Assembly (NCBI GenBank): GCA_963713355.1
Contig: CAVQLK010000006.1
Location: forward strand, 1,054,001-1,118,000
Origin: FEN-1219 sp963713355
Lineage (GTDB): Bacteria > Pseudomonadota > Gammaproteobacteria > Steroidobacterales > Rariloculaceae
Direction: 5' to 3'
DNA: 64,000 nucleotides
The position numbers were made by a program, and so were the translations under genes. This document shows, piece by piece, positions 36,626 through 44,620 of the stretch. Within the stretch, counting starts at the first letter, position 1. Each line of letters opens with the position of its first letter. The notes beneath the pieces are model-generated. The model saw only the letters and a list, made by a program, of their open reading frames with translations, did no database searches and was not told where the DNA came from.

Positions 36626-37393
36626 ATGCGTCGAGAACGAGTTGCGGCGGCCGCGGCCGTCTGCGTGCTACTTGCTGCCGCTTCGACGACAGCGGCCCAG
36701 ATCCCAATCGACGGCGAGCACAACGCCGACTTGAGCGGAGTGTGGACGGGCGTGAATTTTCCCGGGACGGGCGAGTGGGCCATCAACACGTTCAGCGAGC
36801 AATTGCCCGAGATGACGGCGTGGGGCAAGGCGAGATTCGACGCCGCGAAGCCGCAGCGCGGCCCGCGCGGCGTGCCGGTCGCCGAGACCGACGATCTCGT
36901 CTACAAGTGTTATCCGCCCGGCACGCCGCGCATCTACATCCATCCGTTCCCGATGGAGATCATCCAGCTGCCGGGGCGCGTGTTGATGGTCTTCGAGTAC
37001 GATCACTTGATCCGCCAGATCTACACCGACGGCCGCGAGCACCGTACCGATCTCGCGCCGTCTTACATGGGCGACTCGATTGGGCATTGGGACGGCGACA
37101 CGCTCGTCGTAGAGACGACGAACTTCAACGACCGCACTTGGATCGATCGCATCGCCGTTCCGCACAGCGAAGAGATGAAGCTCATCGAGCGCCTCCATGT
37201 AAACGCCCAAGGGCAACTCCAGATCGACATGCGCGTCGAGGATCCCGTCGCCCTCGCGGAGCCGTGGGAGTTCTCGCGTTACTACCGAAAGACGGACTGG
37301 ACGATCGAAGAGCTCGTCTGCGAGGACAATGCGACCTACGAAGAGTTCGAGAAGGCGCTGCTCGAATTCGACGGCGAGGGCGAGGCGGAGTAG
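36626..37393 (+). CDS. Secreted GDTLVVET-family protein
   Basis: 255 residues from the ATG at 36626 (GGGGGG just upstream). A signal peptide ends near TTAAQ. The mature part carries NADLSGVWTGVNFPG, YKCYPPGTPRIYIHPFPMEII, YDHLIRQIYTDGREHR, YMGDSIGHWDGDTLVVETTNF and a C-terminal acidic tail. This is the cleanest member of the family in the window and the best query for the others. Beta-rich, no catalytic motif recognised. Function unknown. Confidence 0.82.
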   Translation: MRRERVAAAAAVCVLLAAASTTAAQIPIDGEHNADLSGVWTGVNFPGTGEWAINTFSEQLPEMTAWGKARFDAAKPQRGPRGVPVAETDDLVYKCYPPGTPRIYIHPFPMEIIQLPGRVLMVFEYDHLIRQIYTDGREHRTDLAPSYMGDSIGHWDGDTLVVETTNFNDRTWIDRIAVPHSEEMKLIERLHVNAQGQLQIDMRVEDPVALAEPWEFSRYYRKTDWTIEELVCEDNATYEEFEKALLEFDGEGEAE

Positions 37394-37421
37394 CTCCGCG
37401 TGTCGAAAACTGACCAGACTG

Positions 37422-38660
37422 CTACGGCGGACTGACGAGATAGCGAGGGTTCGCGTCGGGCAGCGGCCGGAATTTTTGCACACGGCCCGTGTCGACCTCG
37501 GCTGTGTAGAAGTTGCCTTCGCTGTCGACGCTCATGCCGTGCACGCCCCACATGCCGCCCGGGAACGTGCCCCACGTACCCCACGAGTACAGCAGCGAGC
37601 CGTCGAGCGAGTACTTCAAGATTTTGTTCGTGCCGCGATCGGCGGCCCAAAGATAGCCGTCGCCGTCGATCAAGAACAAGTGAATGTCCGACGGCGGACC
37701 GCCGAACGACCACTGGTTCAAGAAGCCGCCGTTTTCGTCGAAGACCTGCGCGCGATTGTTCTGCCGGTCGTTGACGAACACGCGCCGCGTTCGCGGGTCG
37801 ACGGCAATGCCGTGGACGTTGTTGAAGTATCCGGCCCGAGTGTCGTTCGGCGGCGCGCCTTTCTCGCCCCAGGCCATGAGGTACTTGCCGCTAGCGTCGA
37901 ACTTCACGACGCGCGTGTTCTCGTAGCCGTCGGCGACGAAGAACGTGCCATCCGGTAACCAGGCCATGAACGTCGGGCGAAAGAAGTGAGTCGCGTCGGC
38001 GCCGGGCTCGCCGACCGTACCGATCGTCTGCACGAGGCGCTTGCCGTCGTTCGAGAGCTTGAAGATCGCGTGGCGGAAATCGTCGACGATCCAGACGTGC
38101 TTGTCGGGATCGTGCGGGCTCACGTAGACCGCGTGGGGCCGCGCGAGCATCGAGTCCCATTGCGTCCATTGCTCGACGATGTTGCCGTCTCCGTCGAACA
38201 CGAGGATGCAGTGCTCCCACCGGGCGTCGACGCCGAGCACGCCGCCTGCCTCTCGCCACGCTTCGAGGCCGTCGGGCGGCATCGTGCCGGCGGCACCGCC
38301 GGCGGGCGGGCTCGCGACGGTCGCGCTGCGGACTGGCAGCCTGAACACGGGAAACTCGAGGCTCGGCGCGACGTCGCGAAGGCGCTGCGTGACGGGCCGC
38401 TCGACGACGGGTAGCTCGCCGCGCTGCAGTACGAATACGCGGTCGGGGCTCTGCGCAAACACGCTCTGGGCCGCGCCGTACGTCCAGCCGTCGTGGCCCG
38501 GAAGCTGCGCGAGCGGCTTCGGCCAGTCAGGCACCACGGAGTAGTGGCCGAACGTGTCTTGGCCGCCCTTGCGGCCCGGGAACACGGCGCCGTCGTCCTG
38601 CGCGCTCGCGCCGTAGACGGCGCACGCTGCGAGCAACCCCCAGCCGACCGAATTGCGCAT
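37422..38660 (-). CDS. Secreted NHL-repeat protein (peptidyl-amidating-lyase-like beta-propeller)
   Basis: 412 residues from the ATG at 38658-38660; a start ten codons upstream is possible. A signal peptide ends at YGASAQ. NHL-type propeller blades are visible, for example PHAVYVSPHDPDKHVWIVDD, RPTFMAWLPDGTFFVADGY, VHGIAVDPRTRRVFVNDR and VHGMSVDSEGNFYTAEVD, the blades characteristic of peptidyl-alpha-hydroxyglycine alpha-amidating lyase relatives. Bacterial members are common in these lineages with no proven substrate. Divergent from the DUF3500 gene. Confidence 0.85.
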   Translation of the reverse strand: MRNSVGWGLLAACAVYGASAQDDGAVFPGRKGGQDTFGHYSVVPDWPKPLAQLPGHDGWTYGAAQSVFAQSPDRVFVLQRGELPVVERPVTQRLRDVAPSLEFPVFRLPVRSATVASPPAGGAAGTMPPDGLEAWREAGGVLGVDARWEHCILVFDGDGNIVEQWTQWDSMLARPHAVYVSPHDPDKHVWIVDDFRHAIFKLSNDGKRLVQTIGTVGEPGADATHFFRPTFMAWLPDGTFFVADGYENTRVVKFDASGKYLMAWGEKGAPPNDTRAGYFNNVHGIAVDPRTRRVFVNDRQNNRAQVFDENGGFLNQWSFGGPPSDIHLFLIDGDGYLWAADRGTNKILKYSLDGSLLYSWGTWGTFPGGMWGVHGMSVDSEGNFYTAEVDTGRVQKFRPLPDANPRYLVSPP

Positions 38661-38771
38661 GGCAAGTGTTCCCGTCGATGACCCGATCACCGATCGTAGC
38701 GCGGCACGATCTCACGGAACACTTCGCGGGGGTGCTATCTTCGCTGCGTCAGGCATGCGGGGGAACGCATC

Positions 38772-39899
38772 ATGATCCGGCTCGGCGTAACTTTGCTTTG
38801 GATACTGGTTGCCGGCATTGCCGTCGGCCAACGCGCCGCAAGCACGCCGGCCGTCGAGGACGCGGAGGTCGCGCGCGCAATGACGGCCGCGGCGCGCGCG
38901 TTGCTCGAGTCCGTGCGCGGCGCTCCCGAGTTCTCCGAGCGCTTGCGCTCGTACTCCATGGAGGATCGCTTGCTGCTGTCGCTCGACAGCGCCGAGCGCG
39001 AGAACTGGGCGTACTGGCCGACCGAGCGCTCGGGCCTGAGCTTCGATCTCATGCACGCGAAGCATCGCGCTTTGACGCACGAGCTCCTTTGGTTGCTGCT
39101 CAGCAACCGCGGTTACCACAAGCTGCTCAACATCATGCAGCTCGAGAACGTGCTGCAGCCGAATTCGGGCACGGGCTTCCCGCGCGGTATCGAGGACTAC
39201 AGCGTCACTTTGTTCGGCGAGCCGAGCGACACGAGCCCATGGGCGTGGCGCTTCGAGGGCCATCACGTGTCGCTGTCGATCACCGTCGCGCCGGGCCAAG
39301 GTTTCACGGTGACGCCGACGTTCTTCGGAGCGGACCCCGCCGACGTCACCGTGGGGCCGCTGACCGGCCTCCGCGTGCTGCGCGTCGAAGAGGATCTGGG
39401 TTTACAGCTCGCGATGTCGCTGACGGCGGCGCAGCGGGACAACGCGATCGTGCCGGGCACTCCCGAATGGAACCGTACGGGTGGGTTCACATACCCGAAC
39501 GACGTGCCGTGGGACATCGTCGCCGCGACGATCCTCCGCGATCGCAGCGACTGGAATGCATGGAAGACCGAGCTGCAACCCGACGGCATTGCGTTCAGCG
39601 ATCTGGACGGCAGCCAACAGGCGACGCTGCTTGCGATCCTCGACGAGATCTTCACGACGTATCGGCCCGAGATCGCCGACGTGTACCGGGCCTCGCTCGA
39701 CCTCGAAGGGTTGCGGTTCGCGTGGGTTGGCGGCATGAAGAAGGGCGAGCCGCACTACTACCGCATCCAGACGCGCGACTTCTTGTTCGAATTCGACAAC
39801 GTCCAGGGCAATGCGAACCACATCCACGAAGTGTGGCGCAGCCGCGCCGGCGATTTCGGCGAAGACTTGCTGCGCCGCCATCGTGCGGCGGCGCACTAG
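38772..39899 (+). CDS. DUF3500 secreted protein
   Basis: 375 residues. A signal segment at 1-20 is followed by the DUF3500 body: LRSYSMEDRLLLSLDSAERENWAYWP is not shared widely, but GLSFDLMHAKHRALTHELLWLLLS, WAWRFEGHHVSLSITV and HYYRIQTRDFLFEFDNVQGNANHIHEVWR at the C-terminus are the family's conserved blocks. The clustered His and Asp/Glu in the last block suggest a metal site (inference). Function unknown. It converges on the TraB/GumN-like gene with two bases between the stops. Confidence 0.87.
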   Translation: MIRLGVTLLWILVAGIAVGQRAASTPAVEDAEVARAMTAAARALLESVRGAPEFSERLRSYSMEDRLLLSLDSAERENWAYWPTERSGLSFDLMHAKHRALTHELLWLLLSNRGYHKLLNIMQLENVLQPNSGTGFPRGIEDYSVTLFGEPSDTSPWAWRFEGHHVSLSITVAPGQGFTVTPTFFGADPADVTVGPLTGLRVLRVEEDLGLQLAMSLTAAQRDNAIVPGTPEWNRTGGFTYPNDVPWDIVAATILRDRSDWNAWKTELQPDGIAFSDLDGSQQATLLAILDEIFTTYRPEIADVYRASLDLEGLRFAWVGGMKKGEPHYYRIQTRDFLFEFDNVQGNANHIHEVWRSRAGDFGEDLLRRHRAAAH

Positions 39900-39901
39900 G
39901 T

Positions 39902-40903
39902 CTAAGGCGCCGTCACGGTGTAGCCGCGCGCCGCGAGCTGGGCGAGCAATCCGTTGGCCGCGACGAGCTCGCGCATCGGCAGCACGGAGAACGACGTGTC
40001 GTGCATTGCGAGCGCGCGTTCGGCTTCGCCCAGCCAAGTGGCGAACAGCTCGTCGCCGAGATCCTTGAGGCCCGACGACGAGAACAACATTTCGACGCAG
40101 TCGCCTTGTGCGTCGGGATAATCGAAGCGCTGCAACGCATCGACGTCGCCGACGGCCCAAGCCTCCGCGCGCTCCTTCATTCCATCGAGATCGGTTTCGA
40201 GCGTGGTCAGCACCGTCGCAAAGCAGGTGAGCTCCGCTTCGCGCGTGACCTTCTCGATCTCCGAGAGCACGGTCGCGGCTTCCGTCTCGACGTTCGCATC
40301 CGCTTCCTCGGCGTCGGAGCGCTTCATGAGGCGCTCGATCGTTTTCATGACGCCCGTGCTCGTCGTGAGCCCCGTATCGTCGAGCGCCGCCCCGTGAAGG
40401 CGCAGCACGGCGAGCGCCGGACGCAATCGCTCGACACGCTCATCACCGGGCATGTGGCGGTCGCGCAGAGCGTCGAAGCGGGCGTAGAGATCCGGCGGCA
40501 GCACGTCGGCCAGCGTCGCGTCATCGGGATTGCGCGCCAACCGGCGCACCGTGCGCAGCGCGCGGAAAATCTTGATGGGGTTGTACGTCGGCGCGCGGAT
40601 CCGCATGGGCCCAATCACGGCGTCGGCGCGCTCGACGACGCGCTCCGCGTTGCGCGGATCCCAGGTCAAGCCCTTCGGCACGGGCGTCAGGTCGCCGAAA
40701 ATCCAAAGCGTGTGGTCGCCGGACGTCACCTTCCAGAGCGGCGGGCCAGGGTAGCGGCCGATGACCGTGATCTCTTCGATCGTGGCGCGCTCGTCGGCGC
40801 CGTTTTGCGCCGCCGCGGACGAAGCCAGCAGCAGCGCGACGACGGCCGGAACGACGAGCGCGCATGCCCTCGATGCACGGCGCGAGCAGACGTGTTCCTT
40901 CAT
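39902..40903 (-). CDS. TraB/GumN family protein with altered motifs
   Basis: 333 residues. A signal peptide ends near SAAAQ, then PPLWKVTSGDHTLWIFGDLTPVPKGLTW, the standard TraB/GumN opening. In this family the opening carries GxxH (GTIH type) and a late GxxHLxG motif, thought to form a metalloprotease-like site. Here the first reads GDLT, without His, and the second region (LPMRELVAANGLLAQLAARGYTV) also lacks the usual His. The protein may therefore be catalytically inactive or use another mechanism. Exported. Its partner is unknown. Confidence 0.82.
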   Translation of the reverse strand: MKEHVCSRRASRACALVVPAVVALLLASSAAAQNGADERATIEEITVIGRYPGPPLWKVTSGDHTLWIFGDLTPVPKGLTWDPRNAERVVERADAVIGPMRIRAPTYNPIKIFRALRTVRRLARNPDDATLADVLPPDLYARFDALRDRHMPGDERVERLRPALAVLRLHGAALDDTGLTTSTGVMKTIERLMKRSDAEEADANVETEAATVLSEIEKVTREAELTCFATVLTTLETDLDGMKERAEAWAVGDVDALQRFDYPDAQGDCVEMLFSSSGLKDLGDELFATWLGEAERALAMHDTSFSVLPMRELVAANGLLAQLAARGYTVTAP

Positions 40904-41165
40904 GACGCGATCTTAGCAACGCCCATGCATTGAGCCTGGCTGGAGCTTGCTATGATACTAGAGAAGAATGTCGCAACTAGTTGAAAAGACGATTTTTAAT
41001 AGGAGTGGTCGGCACGAGACCGCATCGTCGCAGCGCTCGATTTGCTCGGCCGATCAAGGGGCGTAGCATCGACTCGAAAGCGCGCAACATCGCAACCGTT
41101 GGGGAAACTATGCGTCAGGATTCGGCGAACGACAGGCGAGATGCGCTCGCGGCTTTCCCGCCCTG
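40904..41165. other. Divergent promoter region of gumN-like and metE-like genes
   Basis: 262 bases, locally AT-richer than the surroundings. TTGAGC at 40930-40935 with TATGAT at 40951-40956 (15-base spacer) or GATACT at 40954-40959 (18-base spacer) could serve the rightward metE-like gene. A 61-codon frame inside is not convincing. Confidence 0.35.
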
Positions 41166-42314
41166 ATGCGCCGTAGCACCGCAAAGATCCTGACGACGCA
41201 CGTCGGCGCGTTGCCGGGTCCGCCCGAGACCTGGGAGGGCAGTGCCGACGACGCCTCGCTGCGCTCCGCGGTCGGGCGCGTCGTCGCCGCGCAGCTGGCC
41301 GCGGGTGTAGACCTCGTCAACGAAGGCGAGCTCACGAAAGGCGGCAACTGGGTCACGTTCATCAACTCGCGCCTCGCGGGGTTCGTCGGGGTTCCGGCGG
41401 CGGGCACGGCCGCGCTGCTGCGCTCGAGCGCCGACTGGACGGAGTTCGAGGACTTTTACGCAAAAGCCCTGGCCGGCGGCACGCTGTTCGAGCAGACGGC
41501 GAGCGTGCCCACGCAAACTTCGGGCATCCGCGACTGGGTCTGCCGTGAGCCGATTCGATACATCGGCCAGCAGGCTCTCGAGCGCGAGATCGAGCTCTTG
41601 AAGTCTGCGCTCGGCCCGCAGCCTGTCGGCGACGCGTTCTTGACGTCGACGGCACCCGCGAGCATCGAGGTCGGCCGCAAGAACGAGCATTACAAGACCG
41701 AGGAGGAGTTCATCCATGCGCTCGCCGAGGCGTTGCGCGTCGAGTACGAAACGATCGCGCGCGCCGGATTGCTCGTGCAGATCGACGATGCGTGGCTGCC
41801 GGCGCTCTGGGACCGCATTGGCATGAAGATGGGCCTCGCGGCGTACAAGCGCTATTGCATGGTGCGCGTCGAGGCGCTGAACCATGCCCTGCGAAACGTT
41901 CCCGAGGAGCAGGTGCGCTACCACCTCTGCTGGGGCAGCTGGCACGGCCCGCACAAGCACGACATCCCGCTCGCCGATCTCGTCGACGTCATGCTCGCAG
42001 TCAAGGCGCAAGCGTATTTGTTCGAAGCGGCGAACGCGCGCCACGAGCACGAGTACACGCTTTGGGAGCGCGTGAAGCTGCCGGAAGGCAAGATCCTCGC
42101 GCCCGGCGTCGTCACGCACGCGACGCCGATCATCGAGCACCCCGAGCTCGTCTCGCAGCGCATCCAGCGCTTCGCGCGGATCGTCGGCCGCGAGAACGTC
42201 ATCGCCTCGACGGACTGCGGGCTCGGGCTGCGCTGCCATCCGCAGATCGCCTGGGCGAAGCTCGAAGCACTTGGGGAAGGCGCCGCGCTCGCGACACGCG
42301 CGTTGCGCTACTGA
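41166..42314 (+). CDS. Cobalamin-independent methionine synthase C-terminal-like protein
   Basis: 382 residues, a single UROD/MetE-like TIM barrel without the N-terminal MetE domain. The opening KILTTHVGALPGP, the zinc-site His in YHLCWGSWHGPHKHD and the Cys pair in STDCGLGLRCHPQIAWAKL match the thiol-methyltransferase or epoxyalkane:coenzyme M transferase-like branch rather than full-length MetE. These stand-alone enzymes transfer small groups to thiols; the acceptor is unknown. The last seven bases overlap the convergent regulator gene. Confidence 0.87.
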   Translation: MRRSTAKILTTHVGALPGPPETWEGSADDASLRSAVGRVVAAQLAAGVDLVNEGELTKGGNWVTFINSRLAGFVGVPAAGTAALLRSSADWTEFEDFYAKALAGGTLFEQTASVPTQTSGIRDWVCREPIRYIGQQALEREIELLKSALGPQPVGDAFLTSTAPASIEVGRKNEHYKTEEEFIHALAEALRVEYETIARAGLLVQIDDAWLPALWDRIGMKMGLAAYKRYCMVRVEALNHALRNVPEEQVRYHLCWGSWHGPHKHDIPLADLVDVMLAVKAQAYLFEAANARHEHEYTLWERVKLPEGKILAPGVVTHATPIIEHPELVSQRIQRFARIVGRENVIASTDCGLGLRCHPQIAWAKLEALGEGAALATRALRY

Positions 42315-43240
42315 CCGCGAGCCGGCTGTTCCCGGACGAGGTCGAGCTTGCCGAGCGCGTCCGCGATCGCCGCGGCGATATCACGCTCGAGGCTATCGTG
42401 GTCTTGAACGGTGCCGGCGAAGCCGTCGACCCACAACTTCTCCTCGAGCTCGCCGCTGACCGCGAACGTTTCGACGCGTACATGCTCGCCGTCGGCCCGG
42501 ATGCGCGCCTGTACGAGAACGTCGGCGTCCAGCGCCACCGCGATGTCGCGCGGCCGCCGCGTCGCTGCGTGCTCGGCGCGAGCAGCCGAGCTCGCGACCA
42601 CGCTGAAACCGCCGACGCGCACGAGCTCGGCCGTTACGCCTTCCGTGAGCCGCTGCGCGAACGCCTCGCTGTCGGCGCCGTCGGAAGTGAAGGGCAGAAC
42701 CGCGACGCGCGTTGCGGGCAAGGGGGCTGTGCTCGGCGCCCACACGACGACGGCCGCCGCGGCCGCAGCGGCGGCCAGCAGTGCGCCGAGCGCCCAGCGC
42801 CGGCGCGAAGCGAGTGGGTGCCGAGTTTCGTGGTCGGACGGCACGGCCGCAGTCGCGATCGATGCCGCGTCATTTGCCGCTGAAGCGCCGTTTACGGCCA
42901 GAGGGCGCTCCTCGAGCCTGATGAACGGCGCATAGCCTCCCTTCGGCAGGCTCAGAATGACGGCATCGCCGCGGCCTTCGCCTGCGTAATATTCCGCGAG
43001 CTTGGAGCGGAGCCGCGCGGCCTCGACTCGGACGATCGAGTCGACGCGAGGGTCGTAGCGCGTATCGCGGTCGAAGACCTCGACGCCGACGACGTATTCC
43101 TTGAGCCGCTCGCCTTCGCCGGCGAGTGTCTTCTCGACGATGAATTTGAGAAACCGGCTCATGCGCCCAGCGTTCACGAACACGGCGCTCGCGAGCAGAC
43201 GGTCGAGCTGGCGGCGTACGTCGGCTTCGCTCGGTGGCAT
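42308..43240 (-). CDS. Winged-helix sensor with transmembrane segment and FlgO/TolB-like periplasmic domain
   Basis: 310 residues from the ATG at 43238-43240; a GTG at 43258 is an alternative. Residues 1-105 form the winged-helix-like domain seen at the front of many membrane TPR proteins (VGVEVFDRDTRYDPRVDSIVRVEAARLRSKLAEYY, LPKGGYAPF). A helix follows near 150-170, then the FlgO/TolB-N-like unit (TRVAVLPFTSDGADSEAFAQRLTEGVTAEL). The layout is CadC-like: DNA binding inside, sensing outside. The usual TPR tail is absent. Its targets are unknown. Confidence 0.75.
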   Translation of the reverse strand: MPPSEADVRRQLDRLLASAVFVNAGRMSRFLKFIVEKTLAGEGERLKEYVVGVEVFDRDTRYDPRVDSIVRVEAARLRSKLAEYYAGEGRGDAVILSLPKGGYAPFIRLEERPLAVNGASAANDAASIATAAVPSDHETRHPLASRRRWALGALLAAAAAAAAVVVWAPSTAPLPATRVAVLPFTSDGADSEAFAQRLTEGVTAELVRVGGFSVVASSAARAEHAATRRPRDIAVALDADVLVQARIRADGEHVRVETFAVSGELEEKLWVDGFAGTVQDHDSLERDIAAAIADALGKLDLVREQPARGQ

Positions 43241-43417
43241 GGGCACGTAGTGTCCCACAAACGCGCGACCGGACGGCAGCGCGAGGGCCCGTGCCCGCGC
43301 CGGCGCGCGACGTTACTAACGGTTAGGAGCTAACGGCAACTGACTCCTCGTGACTAGAATCGGCCGACGACACTGTGGCTGCGGACTTCCCCGCGCATCG
43401 TTCAGGAGACTGCCGTC

Positions 43418-44089
43418 ATGTTTCCCATCGACCGCTCTTTGCGCATCGCTGCAGTGCTGGCTGCGGGTCTCGGGCTCGCCTCCGTGGCCTCTGCAGGGCC
43501 GCCGCTCATTTGCCATCCGTTCACGACGGGCACGGACGCGCCGCTCCTGCCGTGGGCCGAGGGCAGCGAATGGCACCTGCCGCAGCCCGGCTACGACCGC
43601 GCGAACCTCGTCGCCGATACGTTGACTCTGCTGTCGGCTGACGCGCCGATCTTGGTCCGCATGGAGAACATGCGCCGCGCCGCGATCTATGCGGACGAGA
43701 ACCCCGCGATGGCAGCTACGTTGCTGCAAGCCGTCGTCGAGCGTACCCAGACCACGCCGGCGGATGCGCGCGCAGAGGCGCTCGCATGGTTCGACGCGGG
43801 CTACCTCGTCGAGACGTATCGCCAGCTCGGCCTCATTTACCAGCATGGGATGCGGCCGGCCCATGGCCGTTGGACGTCGCTCGTGCCCGCGGAGCTGGCA
43901 GAGCTCGACGGCTACGCGCTCGTGCAGCAGGCCGTCGCGCTCGCACCGGAATTTGCAGCCGAGCTCGACTTCGCATCGGCGCTGATGACGCGCGAGCCGC
44001 TGACGGCGACGCATCTGCGCCGCGCGGCCTCGAGTGCAGCGAGCGGCTCGTTGCTCGCGCAAAACCTCGTGCACTACGAAGCGCGCTGA
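43418..44089 (+). CDS. Secreted protein of unknown family
   Basis: 223 residues. A signal peptide ends at VASAGP. The mature part starts LICHPFTTGTDAPLLPW and is mostly helical (RMENMRRAAIYADENPAMAATLLQAVVER; LVPAELAELDGYALVQQAVAL), resembling TPR-like or helical-repeat packing, without a domain I recognise. It precedes the small lipoprotein gene by 87 bases and may be co-transcribed with it. A short dyad TAACGGTTAGGAGCTAACGG lies upstream near 43315-43335. Confidence 0.6.
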   Translation: MFPIDRSLRIAAVLAAGLGLASVASAGPPLICHPFTTGTDAPLLPWAEGSEWHLPQPGYDRANLVADTLTLLSADAPILVRMENMRRAAIYADENPAMAATLLQAVVERTQTTPADARAEALAWFDAGYLVETYRQLGLIYQHGMRPAHGRWTSLVPAELAELDGYALVQQAVALAPEFAAELDFASALMTREPLTATHLRRAASSAASGSLLAQNLVHYEAR

Positions 44090-44176
44090 GCATTACTGAC
44101 CCTGCGGTTGGTTTGGCATGGATGTTGCTTCCTGAGTACACCGTAGACACGGCAAAACTTGCTCAAGGAGAGAGAC

Positions 44177-44620
44177 ATGCACAAGCGACCGCAGGGTTGG
44201 CTGTATTTGACTGCTTTCGCCGCGCTCAGCGCCGGCTGCGCAGTAACGACGACGACCGACGACGACCGCACTGCGCGGCTGCCGACAGGAATCACGTTGC
44301 TCGAGTCGGACCGCGCCGAGTGCGACGGTTCCGTGACACTCGACGAGAGCATCGTTGCGAGCGCGCGGCGCGCCGATCTCGTGATCCGGCCGGGCGCCAA
44401 CGCGACGTTCGAGATCGATGCGGATAACGACGAGGACGTCGAGATCGATTGGACCTGCGTCGGAGAATCGAACACCGAGCGCAACACCGCCGAGTGCCCC
44501 GAGGACACGTCGCACGTGCGGGTCACGCGCGCATCGACAGGCGACGAGCTCGTGCTCGAGTGCTACGGAGATTCGACGGCTCGTCCTCGAGCCGCGCGCG
44601 CCGTTGATCTAGATGGCTAA
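44177..44620 (+). CDS. Small lipoprotein, unknown function
   Basis: 147 residues from the ATG at 44177, preceded by AAGGAGAG. The signal ends in LSAGC (Cys21). The mature part is acidic and beta-rich, with the repeated-looking phrases CDGSVTLDESIVASARRADLV and FEIDADNDEDVEIDWTC, and four cysteines. No family recognised. The stop overlaps the convergent RND transporter gene by four bases. Confidence 0.65.
   Translation: MHKRPQGWLYLTAFAALSAGCAVTTTTDDDRTARLPTGITLLESDRAECDGSVTLDESIVASARRADLVIRPGANATFEIDADNDEDVEIDWTCVGESNTERNTAECPEDTSHVRVTRASTGDELVLECYGDSTARPRAARAVDLDG

Noticed and set aside
38666..40933. 755-codon plus-strand frame across the DUF3500 and TraB/GumN-like genes
   Set aside because: Out-of-phase shadow covering two convincing genes on both strands; biased composition and no domain.
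40981..41166. 61-codon frame before the metE-like gene
   Set aside because: No recognisable protein and no convincing start context; more likely leader or promoter DNA.
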